A stretch of 64,000 nucleotides of DNA, taken from Oreohelix idahoensis (lineage: Eukaryota; Mollusca; Gastropoda; Stylommatophora; Oreohelicidae). The DNA lies in the NCBI GenBank assembly GCA_024509875.1, contig JAMPIV010012281.1:1-64000 (forward strand), in the 5' to 3' direction. The notes beneath the pieces are model-generated. The model searched no databases. It saw nothing but the letters and a program-made list of their open reading frames with translations, and was not told the origin of the DNA. Position numbers and translations under genes: made by a program. This document shows, one piece after another, positions 1 to 10,528 of this stretch (position 1 is its first letter; every line of letters begins with the position of its first letter).

Positions 1-815
1 ATAGATTTAAGGATCCAGGAAAACAGATAGAGTTATTTGACGAGATTATAAGGCCAGGAGTTGTGTAGGCCAGATTACTTATAGACTACAGAGCGGACAG
101 TCTTTTGAGTATATATAGATTTCAGGATCCATGAACAGATATCAGAGTTATTGAAGAGATTATAGGGCCTGGAGTTGTGTAAGCTAGATTGCTTATAGAC
201 TACAGAGAGGACAGGCGTTTGAGTATATATAGATTTAAGCCTGGGTGGCGTTTTGTAACTGCAGTGTCAGCAGTCGTTCTGGGTGGAACATTAGAACTGC
301 GAATATATATAGATCTAAGCCTGGGTGGCGGTTTTTGTAACTGCAGTGTCAGCAGTCGTTCTGGTGAATTTACTGATGTAACATTAGAACTGAGATGTAA
401 ACAGGGTTTACATCATACTGAACAGCTGTAACGTTCTGCGCAATTGATTATTATTGATTTTTGTGTATCCTGTTGTACCCGTGTTGTGTATCGTATCGGA
501 TTGATGTTGCTGTGTAAATAAATGATGTGCTGTCAATTGGAAATGAACACTAGTCTGATTCGTTGATCTATGCTTGACAGTACAGGGTGAGTGACTGTAC
601 CCTTCATACCACTCACTACAGACTTTATACACAGGGACAATACAGAGCTAACCTATTTATCATCTGCTCTGTGTGGGCGCATGTACTACAACAGTCTAAT
701 CACTTCAACAGAGAGATACTTTACCAAATATACATCAACAGAACTTTATCAATTAATTACCGGTGGTTGATAGACTTTATATCACCACCATTTGTTATTT
801 TTTCGACTTTAAACA
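1..815 (+). mobile_element. Outer LTR retroelement, left LTR (5' part outside window)
   Basis: Bases 1-815 align almost base for base with 33178-33991, so they are the 3' part of the left LTR of an element whose right LTR lies 32 kb away. The copy ends in AACA at 815. About 650 bp of its 5' end lie before the window. It contains tandem blocks with TATATATAG cores (about 110, 224 and 304) and an AATAAA at 517-522, matching the right copy. The next bases, TTTGGTGGGCC, could hold a primer-binding site, but I cannot assign a tRNA. Confidence 0.82.
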
Positions 816-1788
816 TTTGGTGGGCCAACCTTTACGGGCGTTAGACCCATGACTTCGCGTTGTAAGATTGTTTTCTACGGAACGTTGGCCTGTGTAAGAG
901 TGGGCCCTGGGGGTGGCGTAAAGTACTAGGAAGTGCTCGCATTGGGCACGGGAGGTGTGGGCGTGGCTTGGATTTAGAACACCGTTTCGTACGTCTACAT
1001 TGTTAAGAAACGAAGGCGAACCTTCTACAGTTTTTGTGTCGATCGTGACCTGTAATCGGCAACGCCTCTACTATACACAGACAGTGGTGTGTCACTCATG
1101 ACCTGTAATCGGTGACACGATGATGCGTCTTGTGTTTACATGCCTCCATATGACATTTCCGCAACGTTTCCAGTTCTACGTTTCGGAGTGAAATTTTCAA
1201 GTAAACTTTGACATGGTTTTATGGCGACCTGTCCTGATTCGTCATCATCAGCAGCGATATCTGCATTATGAGAATTACAGTATGTTCCAGTTTTATATGC
1301 AAGTTCGAAATATCAGGTAACTCTTTGCAACAAGAGTGACAGACAGTGTACCTTCGCGACGACAGAGGGAACAAGTGGGTAACTTGCGCTGTTCCCAGTT
1401 TTCCAGTTTCCTGTGCTGTGTACGATCACATAGCATACTGTTTCCAGTTTCCAATTTCCTGTGCTGTGTACGACAACATAGCATGCTGTGTCAAGGTGGA
1501 GTGAGAGTTGACATGGGACTCTGCTTATGTTGTGTCATCTTTGATGTTGATGCCCATCGATTGTAACGGGAAAAGAAGGAACTTTGCTATTTGCAAGATA
1601 AGTGGTTGTGTTGTTGTGAAAACTGTGTTTATGTATGCATGCTATCATGTCTTCTCATATCACACATTATATATTCTATTAACTGTTTAATATAGGATTT
1701 AGTGCATAATTGATTGTTGCTATGTAACATAACCTTATTAGAATTATAAGTGATCTAAAAATATAGTACATTCAACGATTGAATCACC
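816..1788 (+). other. Untranslated leader of the outer element
   Basis: This stretch between the left LTR and the coiled-coil ORF has no coding region that I trust. It holds small tandem duplications: a 48-bp period at about 1400-1495 (shared core TTCCTGTGCTGTGTACG) and a repeated GACCTGTAATCGG block at about 1047 and 1099. Short ORFs here are repeat shadows. It is probably 5' leader or remnant gag DNA of the outer element. Confidence 0.5.
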
Positions 1789-1910
1789 ATGGATTGTGAC
1801 ATTAATCCAGGCGATATGAGGCCTATGTGAGGTTTGCATTAGTAGATGGTAGGGATAATGAACGATTGAGAGGCTCACGACTTGAAGCATGGGTGTTGGA
1901 CGATTTTTTG

Positions 1911-2906
1911 ATGAATGCGTCTAGATCCTTAGAGTTGTTTGCTGAAGATAATTTTCGGTTTGATCATAATTTGATAATGGCTAAAGATTTGGTGGAGTTG
2001 ATACAGCACCTTCGTGTGTTTGTGTATCAGTATAGGAAGGTTGAACACGGACAGATTGTGCAAGGTATATCCAAAATAATCCACTACGGTGTTTCTGACG
2101 TGCAGAAAAGGGAATTGAAGAATGAGAAACAAACAAAAGTAAACAAACAGAGTGCTTTACAGGAAAGTGATAAATTACAAGAAACAGTGTCTAAGCTCAC
2201 AAGTGAGTTACAGAAATCAAACTTGGAGCTTGCTAGTGTAAAAACAGCATTAGACTCTGCGTGCATTAGAGTAAAAGATTTGGAAGTTCAGATAGAACAC
2301 AAGAATAGCAAGGTATGTAATCTAACTCGAGAAATTGAAGAAAAGAAAGAGTTGTATCGCAAATTAAAAGTTCAGGCCAGGCAAGATAAGAAGTCTTATC
2401 AAGAAATAATTGCGGATTTAAGAAGTGAGGTGGATTTTTTACAAAGTGTTGCTGTAAAGAAGAATATTGTATCTCTGGAGGAAATTGATGAGCTTAAAAA
2501 TAGCTATGATGATAAGATCAAAGTACTTCAACTGGAGTTAACACAGTTGAGAGCACAAGCTGCTCAAGTCGAAGGTCTTGAGGCCCAGGTGGCCCGACTT
2601 CAACCACAGATAGCAGAGGTGCAGAGGAAAAGATTAAGGAAATTGGCACGACAGAGGAGAGAAAGCAAAGAAAAGGATGTAGAAAAGAGAGTAGAGGAGT
2701 TATCGTTTAAGAAAGAAGAAATGACTCATATTGAGAAATTACTCATGGAGGAGAAGAGTAAGGTTTTAACATCTAATAACTTAATTAAGCAACAAACTGA
2801 AGACATCTCACTTAGAAATGCTGAGATTAGTGATCTGAGAAATAGAGTTTATGGTTTGGTAGATGTTGTTTTAGGTATTAAGGGTTTGTCTACTGTTCAA
2901 TGTTGA
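1911..2906 (+). CDS. Coiled-coil protein of the outer LTR element (Gag-like?)
   Basis: The frame is open from 1803 to a TGA at 2906 and encodes a charged, probably coiled-coil protein. The first ATG in frame is at 1911 (331 residues). The open part before it has no ATG, but an ATG at 1789 in a neighbouring frame reads 13 codons to a TGA at about 1828, which suggests a one-base deletion near 1823 or an upstream exon. From about residue 75 on, heptad-like Leu/Ile and Glu/Lys patterns run almost to the C-terminus; an Arg/Lys-rich basic patch lies around 2625-2690. I see no CCHC knuckle, protease or polymerase motif. It sits between the two outer LTRs and has a poly(A) signal 27 bp after its stop, so a structural (Gag-like) role is inferred. 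I do not recognise a family; a fragment of a host coiled-coil gene is the alternative. Confidence 0.55.
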   Translation: MNASRSLELFAEDNFRFDHNLIMAKDLVELIQHLRVFVYQYRKVEHGQIVQGISKIIHYGVSDVQKRELKNEKQTKVNKQSALQESDKLQETVSKLTSELQKSNLELASVKTALDSACIRVKDLEVQIEHKNSKVCNLTREIEEKKELYRKLKVQARQDKKSYQEIIADLRSEVDFLQSVAVKKNIVSLEEIDELKNSYDDKIKVLQLELTQLRAQAAQVEGLEAQVARLQPQIAEVQRKRLRKLARQRRESKEKDVEKRVEELSFKKEEMTHIEKLLMEEKSKVLTSNNLIKQQTEDISLRNAEISDLRNRVYGLVDVVLGIKGLSTVQC

Positions 2907-2932
2907 CAAAGGTAGACAGAATGTTTATCACC

Positions 2933-2938
2933 AATAAA
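2933..2938 (+). promoter_or_regulatory. AATAAA poly(A) signal after the coiled-coil ORF
   Basis: An AATAAA hexamer lies 27 bp after the stop codon of the coiled-coil ORF and 20 bp before the left edge of the inner array. The position suits 3'-end formation of that transcript, but the hexamer is frequent in AT-rich DNA. Confidence 0.35.
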
Positions 2939-3888
2939 ACAAGCAAGAAGCCAGCCCCGGACAGAGGAAATCGCCAACGATAAATAAAAAACAGAAGGGA
3001 ATCCGTATGAAAAGGATAAAAGGAAGAAGAATCAGTATGAAAAAGATTTACATTTCAGTACAGGGAAGGATGGTGTATAACTGCATATAAGATGGAACGG
3101 TAGGAAGTTCTCATTTACGGAGATATATGCGTATTTCGGCTGCCCACAGTTACGCTAAAAGCATGTAAACCCACTTCTGTTCTAAATATTAAAATCAACA
3201 AATAACAGTTTGGGAAATTACATGGATAGGAAGATAGAGTTTTATCAGCTGTATAAAACTAGATAAGATGGAACAATATGGATATTATATATGCCGAGAA
3301 TGATAAAGGCAAAATTTCAGTCGACGCACAGATCGGCTGAAATCACTGTTCGGGAAGGATTTTTTCAGGCTAGGTTTAAGCTGTGACGTCGGTACTCTCC
3401 GATACGTCCGCGCTATACGTATTAAAGCGTATCGGTAAAACTGAGAGAGATACACAACGAAAGAGGTTGAGACAAGACTGAGGGCAGATAACGCCACGAC
3501 TCTAAATCCATCTGAAGTGTGAGCGGATCGCCAGAAAATTTCAGTCCAGTATCTGAAGTCTGAGGGTAAGCGAAATTATGATAACTACCGTGTATAATAT
3601 TTCTTTTTTTTGTTTCAGGTTCATTAGAATTCACAAAATATGCCTGTATAATATTCATTGATATAACGTATTATTATTTTAATATGATTTATTCATGTGC
3701 ATTAGTGGATGATGTTGCTTGTACAAAAAACGTAATCAAAATAGCCCCACAGCCTAATGAATTTATTATATTTATCATATTGATTTAAATCGCATTATCG
3801 CTTACGAAGATAAAGGCAGTCCCATGGCAGAGATTGTCATAGGGAAATGAAGTGTTAGAAACTTCATCATGGAAGATCCCAGTTTACG

Positions 3889-3985
3889 AGGTTAAGGTGA
3901 CTAGTCCCCTTCCTCGCTGCCTTTGCCTTCCCTAGTTCGAGCGCACAACTTCGTACCCATTTACAGCTGGTAAACTGGAGTGTTC
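3889..3985 (-). repeat. SINE-like fragment inside the array LTR
   Basis: This stretch (GGTTAAGGTGACTAGTCCC, then GCTGCCTTTGCCTTCCCTAG and CCCATTTACAGCTGG) resembles pieces of the tRNA-derived SINE at 40263-40542, read in the same orientation, with most of the middle missing. It occurs in all six LTRs, so capture of a SINE piece by the founder LTR is the likely explanation. The similarity was judged by eye. Confidence 0.45.
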
Positions 3986-4150
3986 TACAGCCAGTTTCAG
4001 TAGAAAGCAACCTGATCACGTGGTCACTCACTTTCTTTATTTATGTATTACTTTTGTGTAGATGCTAAGGATAGCATCAGTATTTGAATTTGTACTTGAT
4101 ATGATTTGGAAGGATCAAGTTATAGAATATGAAGGGATGTATAGGAGCGG

Positions 4151-4156
4151 AATAAA
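4151..4156 (+). promoter_or_regulatory. AATAAA poly(A) signal in the array LTR
   Basis: AATAAA in the context GCGGAATAAACCAG occurs in every LTR copy, about 740 bp downstream of the TATA-like box. It would place the R/U5 border near 4175 in LTR 1, followed by a U5 of about 1 kb. The hexamer is seen; the R/U5 assignment is inferred. Confidence 0.45.
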
Positions 4157-4175
4157 CCAGATGATGTTTATTACT

Positions 4176-4405
4176 GATATGTTAATATTAATTCTGTATC
4201 ATTGAAATGATGTTACTTGCTATGACTGTATAACTTTGACACCTGATGACTGACTTGTCTGACTTATGTGCTAGTCAGTTACACTTAATTGAAATGTTAA
4301 TATTAATGCTATATCACTGAAATGATGTCCTTACTTACTATGATTGTATAACGGTGACATCTGATGACTGACTGGTCTGACATCTGTGCTAGTCAGCTAC
4401 AAGTC
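4176..4405 (+). repeat. 115-bp tandem duplication within each array LTR
   Basis: Two adjacent copies start at 4176 and 4291. Both contain TGTTAATATTAAT, CTGAAATGATG-like and CTGATGACTGACT blocks and end in GTGCTAGTCAG. The pair is present in all six LTRs and so predates the array. It lies just downstream of the AATAAA signal. Confidence 0.8.
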
Positions 4406-5453
4406 TAGCCAGATACTAGCCAAGGCTGATATGTTGCAGGTTCCATGAAATAACTCAAACCAGACTGTCCAGTATCAGAAGCCGGTGCAGTTCATCCGAG
4501 GCAATCCCACAAAAGTGCAGGACCCCAAAGAGTGAACTTCAACTGGTCATTGGCATCCCTACTGTTGGGCCTACCAAGTCTGATATCAGCAAAGGACAGT
4601 TTCAGCAGTATCAAGTTGGAAAGATAAGTGTCCTGTTTGACACTGACCACCTATACATGTGAAACAGCCAATAGTTGAAAACAATAAGTAACCATACAGA
4701 AACTCAGTCAACTGATGACAGTTATCCTTAAATTCAAAGGACTAATAACAGTGATTTCAGTAACTTTATTATTTAAGATCTTGAAGTCTAAACAGACAAT
4801 ATATAGTAATTGTGTGAATATTTTTTATATATATATGTGTGTATACTCTTTTCCAACTAGTAGAAATAGAATATTAGTGTAATTATTAAACTATTTTAAC
4901 TGTACCTGAGGATTTATTCACTTCTTCCATTTTGTGGGTTCAGTGAATGTACATTTTACTTATCCCCTAGAATATAAGTAATCATAAGATAGTCATAGGG
5001 AGGAGACACCTTAAATCCTGGTACTACTTCTTACCAACTGGGCCAGGGTTTTCACAGTCTGACTATTTTTATGATAACAATACACCAGTGCTTATTTCTA
5101 AGACTGGGGTATTACTTGTAAGGTCAGAACTCTTTACTGGCATACTCTTACATAAATATATAATTTTAAATAACCTCCCGCTACAGTGGGGGCTCGTCTG
5201 CGGGATATATCTTTGATATTCCTGAGCCAACTTTCTATTTCTGTATGTAGGAAAAAATTTTTTTGAAATTTTTTTGAAAGAGTAACATAGTAGGAAATAA
5301 TTATATTTTAGGAGTACCATTGAGTACAGATAAAGAAAGCTGTTTCATATATGGTGAAGTCAGTTTAATTAACTTTAATTTTAACTAAGTTAATTATATT
5401 GTAGTAAATTAGTTTGAGTAAGATCGCTTGCCCTACTAGACTACAGATACATC

Positions 5454-7851
5454 ATGGCTGACTTGGTCAAATTTAGGTCTGCTACACTGCAGGTGGGAAA
5501 AGAGCTTGGCATGGATGGTGACGCTCTGATCCGGTATGTCACGACGGAATGTGAAAAGTACACCGAGAGAGAAGCAAAGCAATTAGAAGCAGAGAGAGAA
5601 GCCAAGAAATTAGAAGCAGAGAGAGAAGCCAAGAAATTAGAATTAGAAGCAGAGAGAGAAGCCAAGAAATTAGAATTAGAAGCAGAGAGAGAAGCCAAGA
5701 AATTAGAATTAGAAGCAGAGAGAGAAGCCAAGAAAGCCAAGAAATTAGAAGCGAGAGAGAGAAGCCAAGAAATTAGAAGCTGAGAGAGAAGAAAGGAGGT
5801 TACAAGCAGAGAGAGACCATGAGCTGAAAATGAGACAGCTTGATCTTGAACTTCAGGCTGGGACTATCACCCATGGTAATAGCTCACCTCATTCTGCGAA
5901 TAGCTCTTTTCAGAACACAGCAAATGGGGCCATGAACTTCCACCTAGATCCATTTGTTGAAAAGGAGGACGCAATTGAGTCGTACCTGGATAGGTATGAA
6001 AGGCTAGCCTCTACATATGGACTGGAAAAGGAAAAATGGAGTCTAAAGTTATCCCAGGGATTGAGAGGTATTGCATATGATGTGTTTCTGAAACTCCCCA
6101 AAGAAGATCAGGAAAATTATGAAATACTAAAGCAAGCCTTACTGATCCGGTATGAAAAGAACTCTGAGGCATATAGGAAGAAATTTAGAACTTCTAAACC
6201 TCTACCTGGAGAAACATATAACCAGTTCTCAGCTAGGCTAGAAACGTATTTGTTGAAATGGAGTAGTTTAGGTAAGTATCAGAAAACCTACGAGGATCTG
6301 AAAGAAATGGTTATGTTAGAGCAAGTGAAAGATTCCATGTCTCAAGAAATGAGGAAATTCCTTATGGAACAAGGAGCAGAGAGGCTGGAAGACATTTTGA
6401 AATGTGCAGAGAGATACCAAGCAGCTCAAGCTGAATTGGTAGGAACAAAAAGGAAGCAGGTAGAAGGATATAAGCCACCACCGCAGAATACCCAGTTTGA
6501 CCAAATGGATCAACCATACAGAAACAAGCAAAGATTTGATAATAAGGACAAAAACCCTCAGACTCAGGAAAAGAAACCCTACAAACAGGGAGATAAGTGG
6601 TGCAAATTTTGTAAGATGAGCAACCACAACACTGATGAATGTGGGAGGAAAAAACCCCTTCATCATGCTGCATGTCTACAGGTGAGGACTTCTGTTAGGA
6701 AGGAACTGACTGTGAGTCAGAATAGCCTCCATCACCCACCTACCCAGGAGATAGTGACTGTGAATGGCAAACAAGTCACAGGAATGTATGACACAGGTTT
6801 GTCCTATGACGCAGTCGTGTGTGCATCTCTGGTGTGCCCTGAACAAATCACCACAGAAACAGTAGAGATTCAAGGGCCACTAAAAGGAACATCACCCCTT
6901 ACTTTACCCATAGCAAAGATTCATGTCAGTTGTCGCTATGTGGAAGGGGAGATAAATGCAGCTGTGATAGATGATCCCTTTTACCCCCTAATGTTGGGGC
7001 GTAAATATGTTTTCTTGGGAGACCCTGTAAAACCTATGGTTATGGCAGAAACCCAGACCAGGTCTGACTCCAGGAACATAGAGAGGGACACCAACTTAAA
7101 ATTTCATTCAACTGAAATGAAACGGGCTCAAGAAGCAGACAGCACGTTGAAGCCTTGTTTTGGCAAATTATCAAAAACACATAAAGCTCCAAGGAAAGGA
7201 CATTTCTATATGGAACATGGACTCTTGTACAGGAAAGCTGGAAGAGGGACGAAAAGTCATGGTCAAATCGTTGTACCATCCACCTATAGGAATAAGGTTA
7301 TAGGCTGGGGACACATATCAACTTTGAGTGAACACCTGGGTAATGGTGCCACAAAACAAAGAATAGCCACCCAGTTCTACTGGCCAGGTATTACGGAAGA
7401 CATAAATCAGTATGTAAATTCCTGTCCAGAGTGCACCTATGTAGATTCAGAAAGTCGACGGAAGAGTCTTCATCAAAAATCTACAAGCAAACCAGCAATC
7501 AGGGGTACTCCCGAGATTTGCACGGGAGGGGAAAGGAAACATCCCACACAGGTTCAATTGCAGTCTGAACCCCATGCGCTGGAAAAAAGGAACAAATCAT
7601 GTAGCGAAAATCAAACACCTACGGATTTGCGAGGGAAAACCACATCCAACTATCAACGAAAAGAGGGCGGTAAACTTCATGGGAAACCTACCGACCCCGT
7701 TTCACCAGCAGTAAGAGCCTGGATGAAAAGCCGAACCGGAAGGAGAGAGATAGTAAAGGATGAATATATTATTGGAAAACAGAATGTGGGCGCAGATTTT
7801 CTTAGTCGCCATCCCACAGAGCTTGAGGAGGATAGAAAGAAGGAAAACTAA
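5454..7851 (+). pseudogene. Array unit 1 Gag-PR-IN(zinc) ORF, frameshifted
   Basis: The start context and N-terminus are the same as in the intact units. In the charged-helix repeats the unit carries an irregular copy (EAKKAKKL) followed by a one-base insertion near 5753, so the first frame stops at 5783. The rest (capsid, CCHC knuckle, DTG protease, HHCC zinc domain, RNase H-like tail) stays open in the other frame to 7851. Compared with the other units it has Thr instead of Ile in the METQ/MEIQ stretch after the protease, and it shares with unit 5 a Cys for Arg and a Lys for Arg near the C-terminus. Programmed frameshifting is unlikely, because units 2, 4 and 5 read through without a shift. 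Confidence 0.8.
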
Positions 7852-8473
7852 CCTCGGAATGGTCGATTTGCAATTGTCTTGTACCCAATAGTTAAGCTAG
7901 ATATCATCCAGCTTAAAATATGGGGGAGCTATGTCGCAAAATTGGTTTCAAGTCATTGCAAACGGGTTCAGTTAGATTTATAAACCCATCTACGATCGAG
8001 TGACCGCTTTCAAAATGGCGGCGTATCAGCGAAATGTGTATCGGACAGAGGAAATCGCCAACGATAAATAAAAACAGAAGGGAATCCGTATGAAAAGGAT
8101 TTTACATTTCAGTACAGGGAAGGATGGTGTATAACTGCATATAAGATGGAACGGTAGGAAGTTCTCATTTACGGAGATATATGCGTATTTCGGCTGCCCA
8201 CAGTTACGCTAAAAGCATGTAAACCCACTTCTGTTCTAAATATTAAAATCAACAAATAACAGTTTGGGAATTTACATGGATAGGAAGATAGAGTTTTATC
8301 AGCTGTATAAAACTAGATAAGATGGAACAATATGGATATTATATATGCTGAGAATGAGAAAGGCAAAATTTCAGTCGACGCACAGATCGGCTGAAATCAC
8401 GGTTCGGGAAGGATTTTTTCAGGTTAGGTTTAAGCTGTGACGTCGGTACTCTCCGATACGTCCGCGCTATACG

Positions 8474-8482
8474 TATATAAAG
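8474..8482 (+). promoter_or_regulatory. TATA box of the array LTR promoter
   Basis: TATATAAAG lies about 540 bp into LTR 2. The same site reads TATTTAAAG in LTRs 3-6 (about 13556, 18610, 23667, 28687) and a shorter form in LTR 1. Transcription would start about 30 bp downstream, inside the stretch that varies most between LTR copies. The U3/R border is therefore inferred to lie near 8505. Confidence 0.5.
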
Positions 8483-8621
8483 CGGATCGGTAAACTGAGA
8501 GAGATACACATCGAAGGAGGTTTGAGACAAGACTGAGGGCAGATAACGCCACGACTCTAAATCCATCTGAAGTGTGAGCGGATCGCCAGAAAATTTCAGT
8601 CTAAGTGTCTGGAGTCTGAGG

Positions 8622-8678
8622 GTAAGCGAATTTACGATAGCTATCCTGTATAATAATTTCTTTTATTTTGTATTACAG
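8622..8678 (+). other. Possible 57-nt intron in the array LTR 5' leader
   Basis: GAGG|GTAAGC is followed 50 nt later by a T-rich tract and ATTACAG|GTTCAT. The homologous segments are 53 nt in LTR 1 (3566-3618, ending TTTCAG) and 47 nt in LTR 4 (18755-18801, ending ATTTCAG). The body varies in length and sequence, but donor, pyrimidine tract and AG are kept in the copies compared. It lies about 140 bp after the TATA box, so it would be in the 5' untranslated leader. It is short for an animal intron; splicing is only inferred. Confidence 0.35.
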
Positions 8679-10255
8679 GTTCATTTAGAATTCACAAAAT
8701 ATGCCTGTATAATATTCATTGATATAACGTATTATTATTTTAATATGATTTATTCATGTGCTTAGTGGAAGATGGTTGCTTGTACAAAAACGTATCAAAA
8801 CTAGCCCCACAGCCAAATAGAAAATATTTATTATATTTAATGCTGTATCTCGTCGATATTAAATGCATTATCGCTTACGAAGATAAAGGCAGTCCCATGA
8901 CCAGAGATTGTCATAGGGAAATGAAGTGTTAGAAACTTCATCACGGAAGATCCCAGCTTTTACGAGGTTAAGGTGACTAGTCCCCTTCCTCGCTGCCTTT
9001 GCCTTCCCTAGTTCGAGCGCACAACTTTGTACCCATTTACAGTGGTAAACTGGAGTGTTCTACAGCCAGTTTCAGTAGAAAGCAACCTGATCACATGGTC
9101 ACTCACTTTCTTTATTTATGTATTAATTTTGTGTAGATGCTAAGATAGCATCAGTATTTGAATTTGTACTTGATATGATTTGGAAGGATCAAGTTATAGA
9201 ATATGAAGGGATGTATAGGAGCGGAATAAACCAGATGATGTTTATTACTGATATGTTAATATTAATTCTGTATCATTGAAATGATGTTACTTGCTATGAC
9301 TGTATAACTTTGACACCTGATGACTGACTTGTCTGACTTATGTGCTAGTCAGTTACACTTAATTGAAATGTTAATATTAATGCTATATCACTGAAATGAT
9401 GTCCTTACTTACTATGATTGTATAACGGTGACATCTGATGACTGACTGGTCTGACATCTGTGCTAGTCAGCTACAAGTCTAGCCAGATACTAGCCAAGGC
9501 TGATATGTTGCAGGTTCCATGAAATAACTCAAACCAGACTGTCCAGTATCAGAAGCCGGTGCAGTTCATCCGAGGCAATCCCACAAAAGTGCAGGACCCC
9601 AAAGAGTGAACTTCAACTGGTCATTGGCATCCCTACTGTTGGGCCTACCAAGTCTGATATCAGCAAAGGACAGTTTCAGCAGTATCAAGTTGGAAAGATA
9701 AGTGTCCTGTTTGACACTGACCACCTATACATGTGAAACAGCCAATAGTTGAAAACAATAAGTAACCATACATAAACTCAGTCAACTGATGACAGTTATC
9801 CTTAAATTCAAAGGACTAATAACAGTGATTTCAGTAACTTTATTATTTAAGATCTTGAAGTCTAAACAGACAATAATAATAATTGTGTGAATTTTTTTAT
9901 ATATGTGTGTGTATACTCTTTTCCAACTAGTAGAAATAGAATATTAGTGTAATTATTAAACTATTTTAACTGTACCTGAGGATTTATTCACTTCTTCCAT
10001 TTTGTGGGTTCAGTGAATGTACATTTTACTTATCCCCTAGAATATAAGTAATCATAAGATAGTCACAGGGAGGAGACACCTTAAATCCTGGTACTACTTC
10101 TTACCAACTGGGCCAGGGTTTTCACAGTCTGACTATTTTTATGATAACAATACACCAGTGCTTATTTCTAAGACTGGGGTATTACTTGTAAGGTCAGAAC
10201 TCTTTACTGGCATACTCTTACATAATAAATAATTTTAAATAACCTCCCGCTACAG

Positions 10256-10275
10256 TGGGGGCTCGTCTGCGGGAT
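10256..10275 (+). other. Primer-binding site, tRNA-Pro type
   Basis: TGGGGGCTCGTC begins one base after the LTR end, as in gammaretroviral-type primer-binding sites complementary to the 3' end of tRNA-Pro. After 12 matching bases there are two extra bases (TG) before CGGGAT. The same site is at 5187, 15322, 20362 and 25411, identical in all five, and is absent after LTR 6, which marks the true right end of the array. Confidence 0.75.
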
Positions 10276-10528
10276 ATATCTTTGATATTCCTGAGCCAAC
10301 TTTCTATTTCTGCTGTGTAGAAATTTTGTTTTTTTCTTTTTTTTTTTGTAAAGAGTAACATAGTAGGAAATAAATAATTTTTTTAGGAGTACCATTGAGT
10401 ACAGATAAAGAAAGCTGTTTCATATATGGTGAAGTCAGTTTAATTAACTTTAATTTTAACTAAGTTAATTATATTGTAGTAAATTAGTTTGAGTAAGATC
10501 GCTTGCCCTACTAGACTACAGATACATC
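10276..10528 (+). other. Leader between primer-binding site and gag ATG
   Basis: A leader of about 250 bp with a T-rich run (10320-10350) that differs in every unit, probably by replication slippage, then a conserved AT-rich block to the ATG. The start context CATCATGG is the same in all units. No other feature is seen. Confidence 0.5.

Larger units (their letters stand above)
2958..5185 (+). mobile_element. Array LTR 1 (5'-truncated)
   Basis: Homology to the other LTRs begins at CGGACAGAGG (2958), equivalent to 8042 in LTR 2, so the first 110 bp of the LTR are missing. It also has a private insertion of about 28 bp near 3010-3040 that partly repeats its flank. It ends in CTACA at 5185, one base before the primer-binding site. 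No target-site duplication can be read because the 5' end is lost. Confidence 0.8.
7932..10254 (+). mobile_element. Array LTR 2
   Basis: A complete 2323-bp LTR from TGTCGCAAAATTGG to CCTCCCGCTACA. It is preceded by the purine tract GGGGGAG (7922-7928) and followed by one G and the primer-binding site. Internal landmarks in order: TATA box (8474), mini-intron-like segment (8622-8678), SINE-like piece, AATAAA, and the 115-bp duplication. A small TA-repeat difference near 9895 distinguishes it from its neighbours. Confidence 0.85.

Noticed and set aside
5441..5740. Minus-strand ORFs LASLSASNF... opposite the helix repeats, in every array unit
   Set aside because: They are the mirror image of the 27-bp coding repeat; a period divisible by three keeps both strands open.
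6316..6673. Repeated minus-strand ORFs of 100-117 codons within the array Gag region
   Set aside because: They overlap the clear plus-strand Gag/CCHC frame, recur only because the units recur, and show no domain.
6683..6700. CAG|GTGAGG splice donor just after the CCHC knuckle in each unit
   Set aside because: The frame runs through it in the intact units and no matching acceptor stands out; a chance match in coding DNA is enough.
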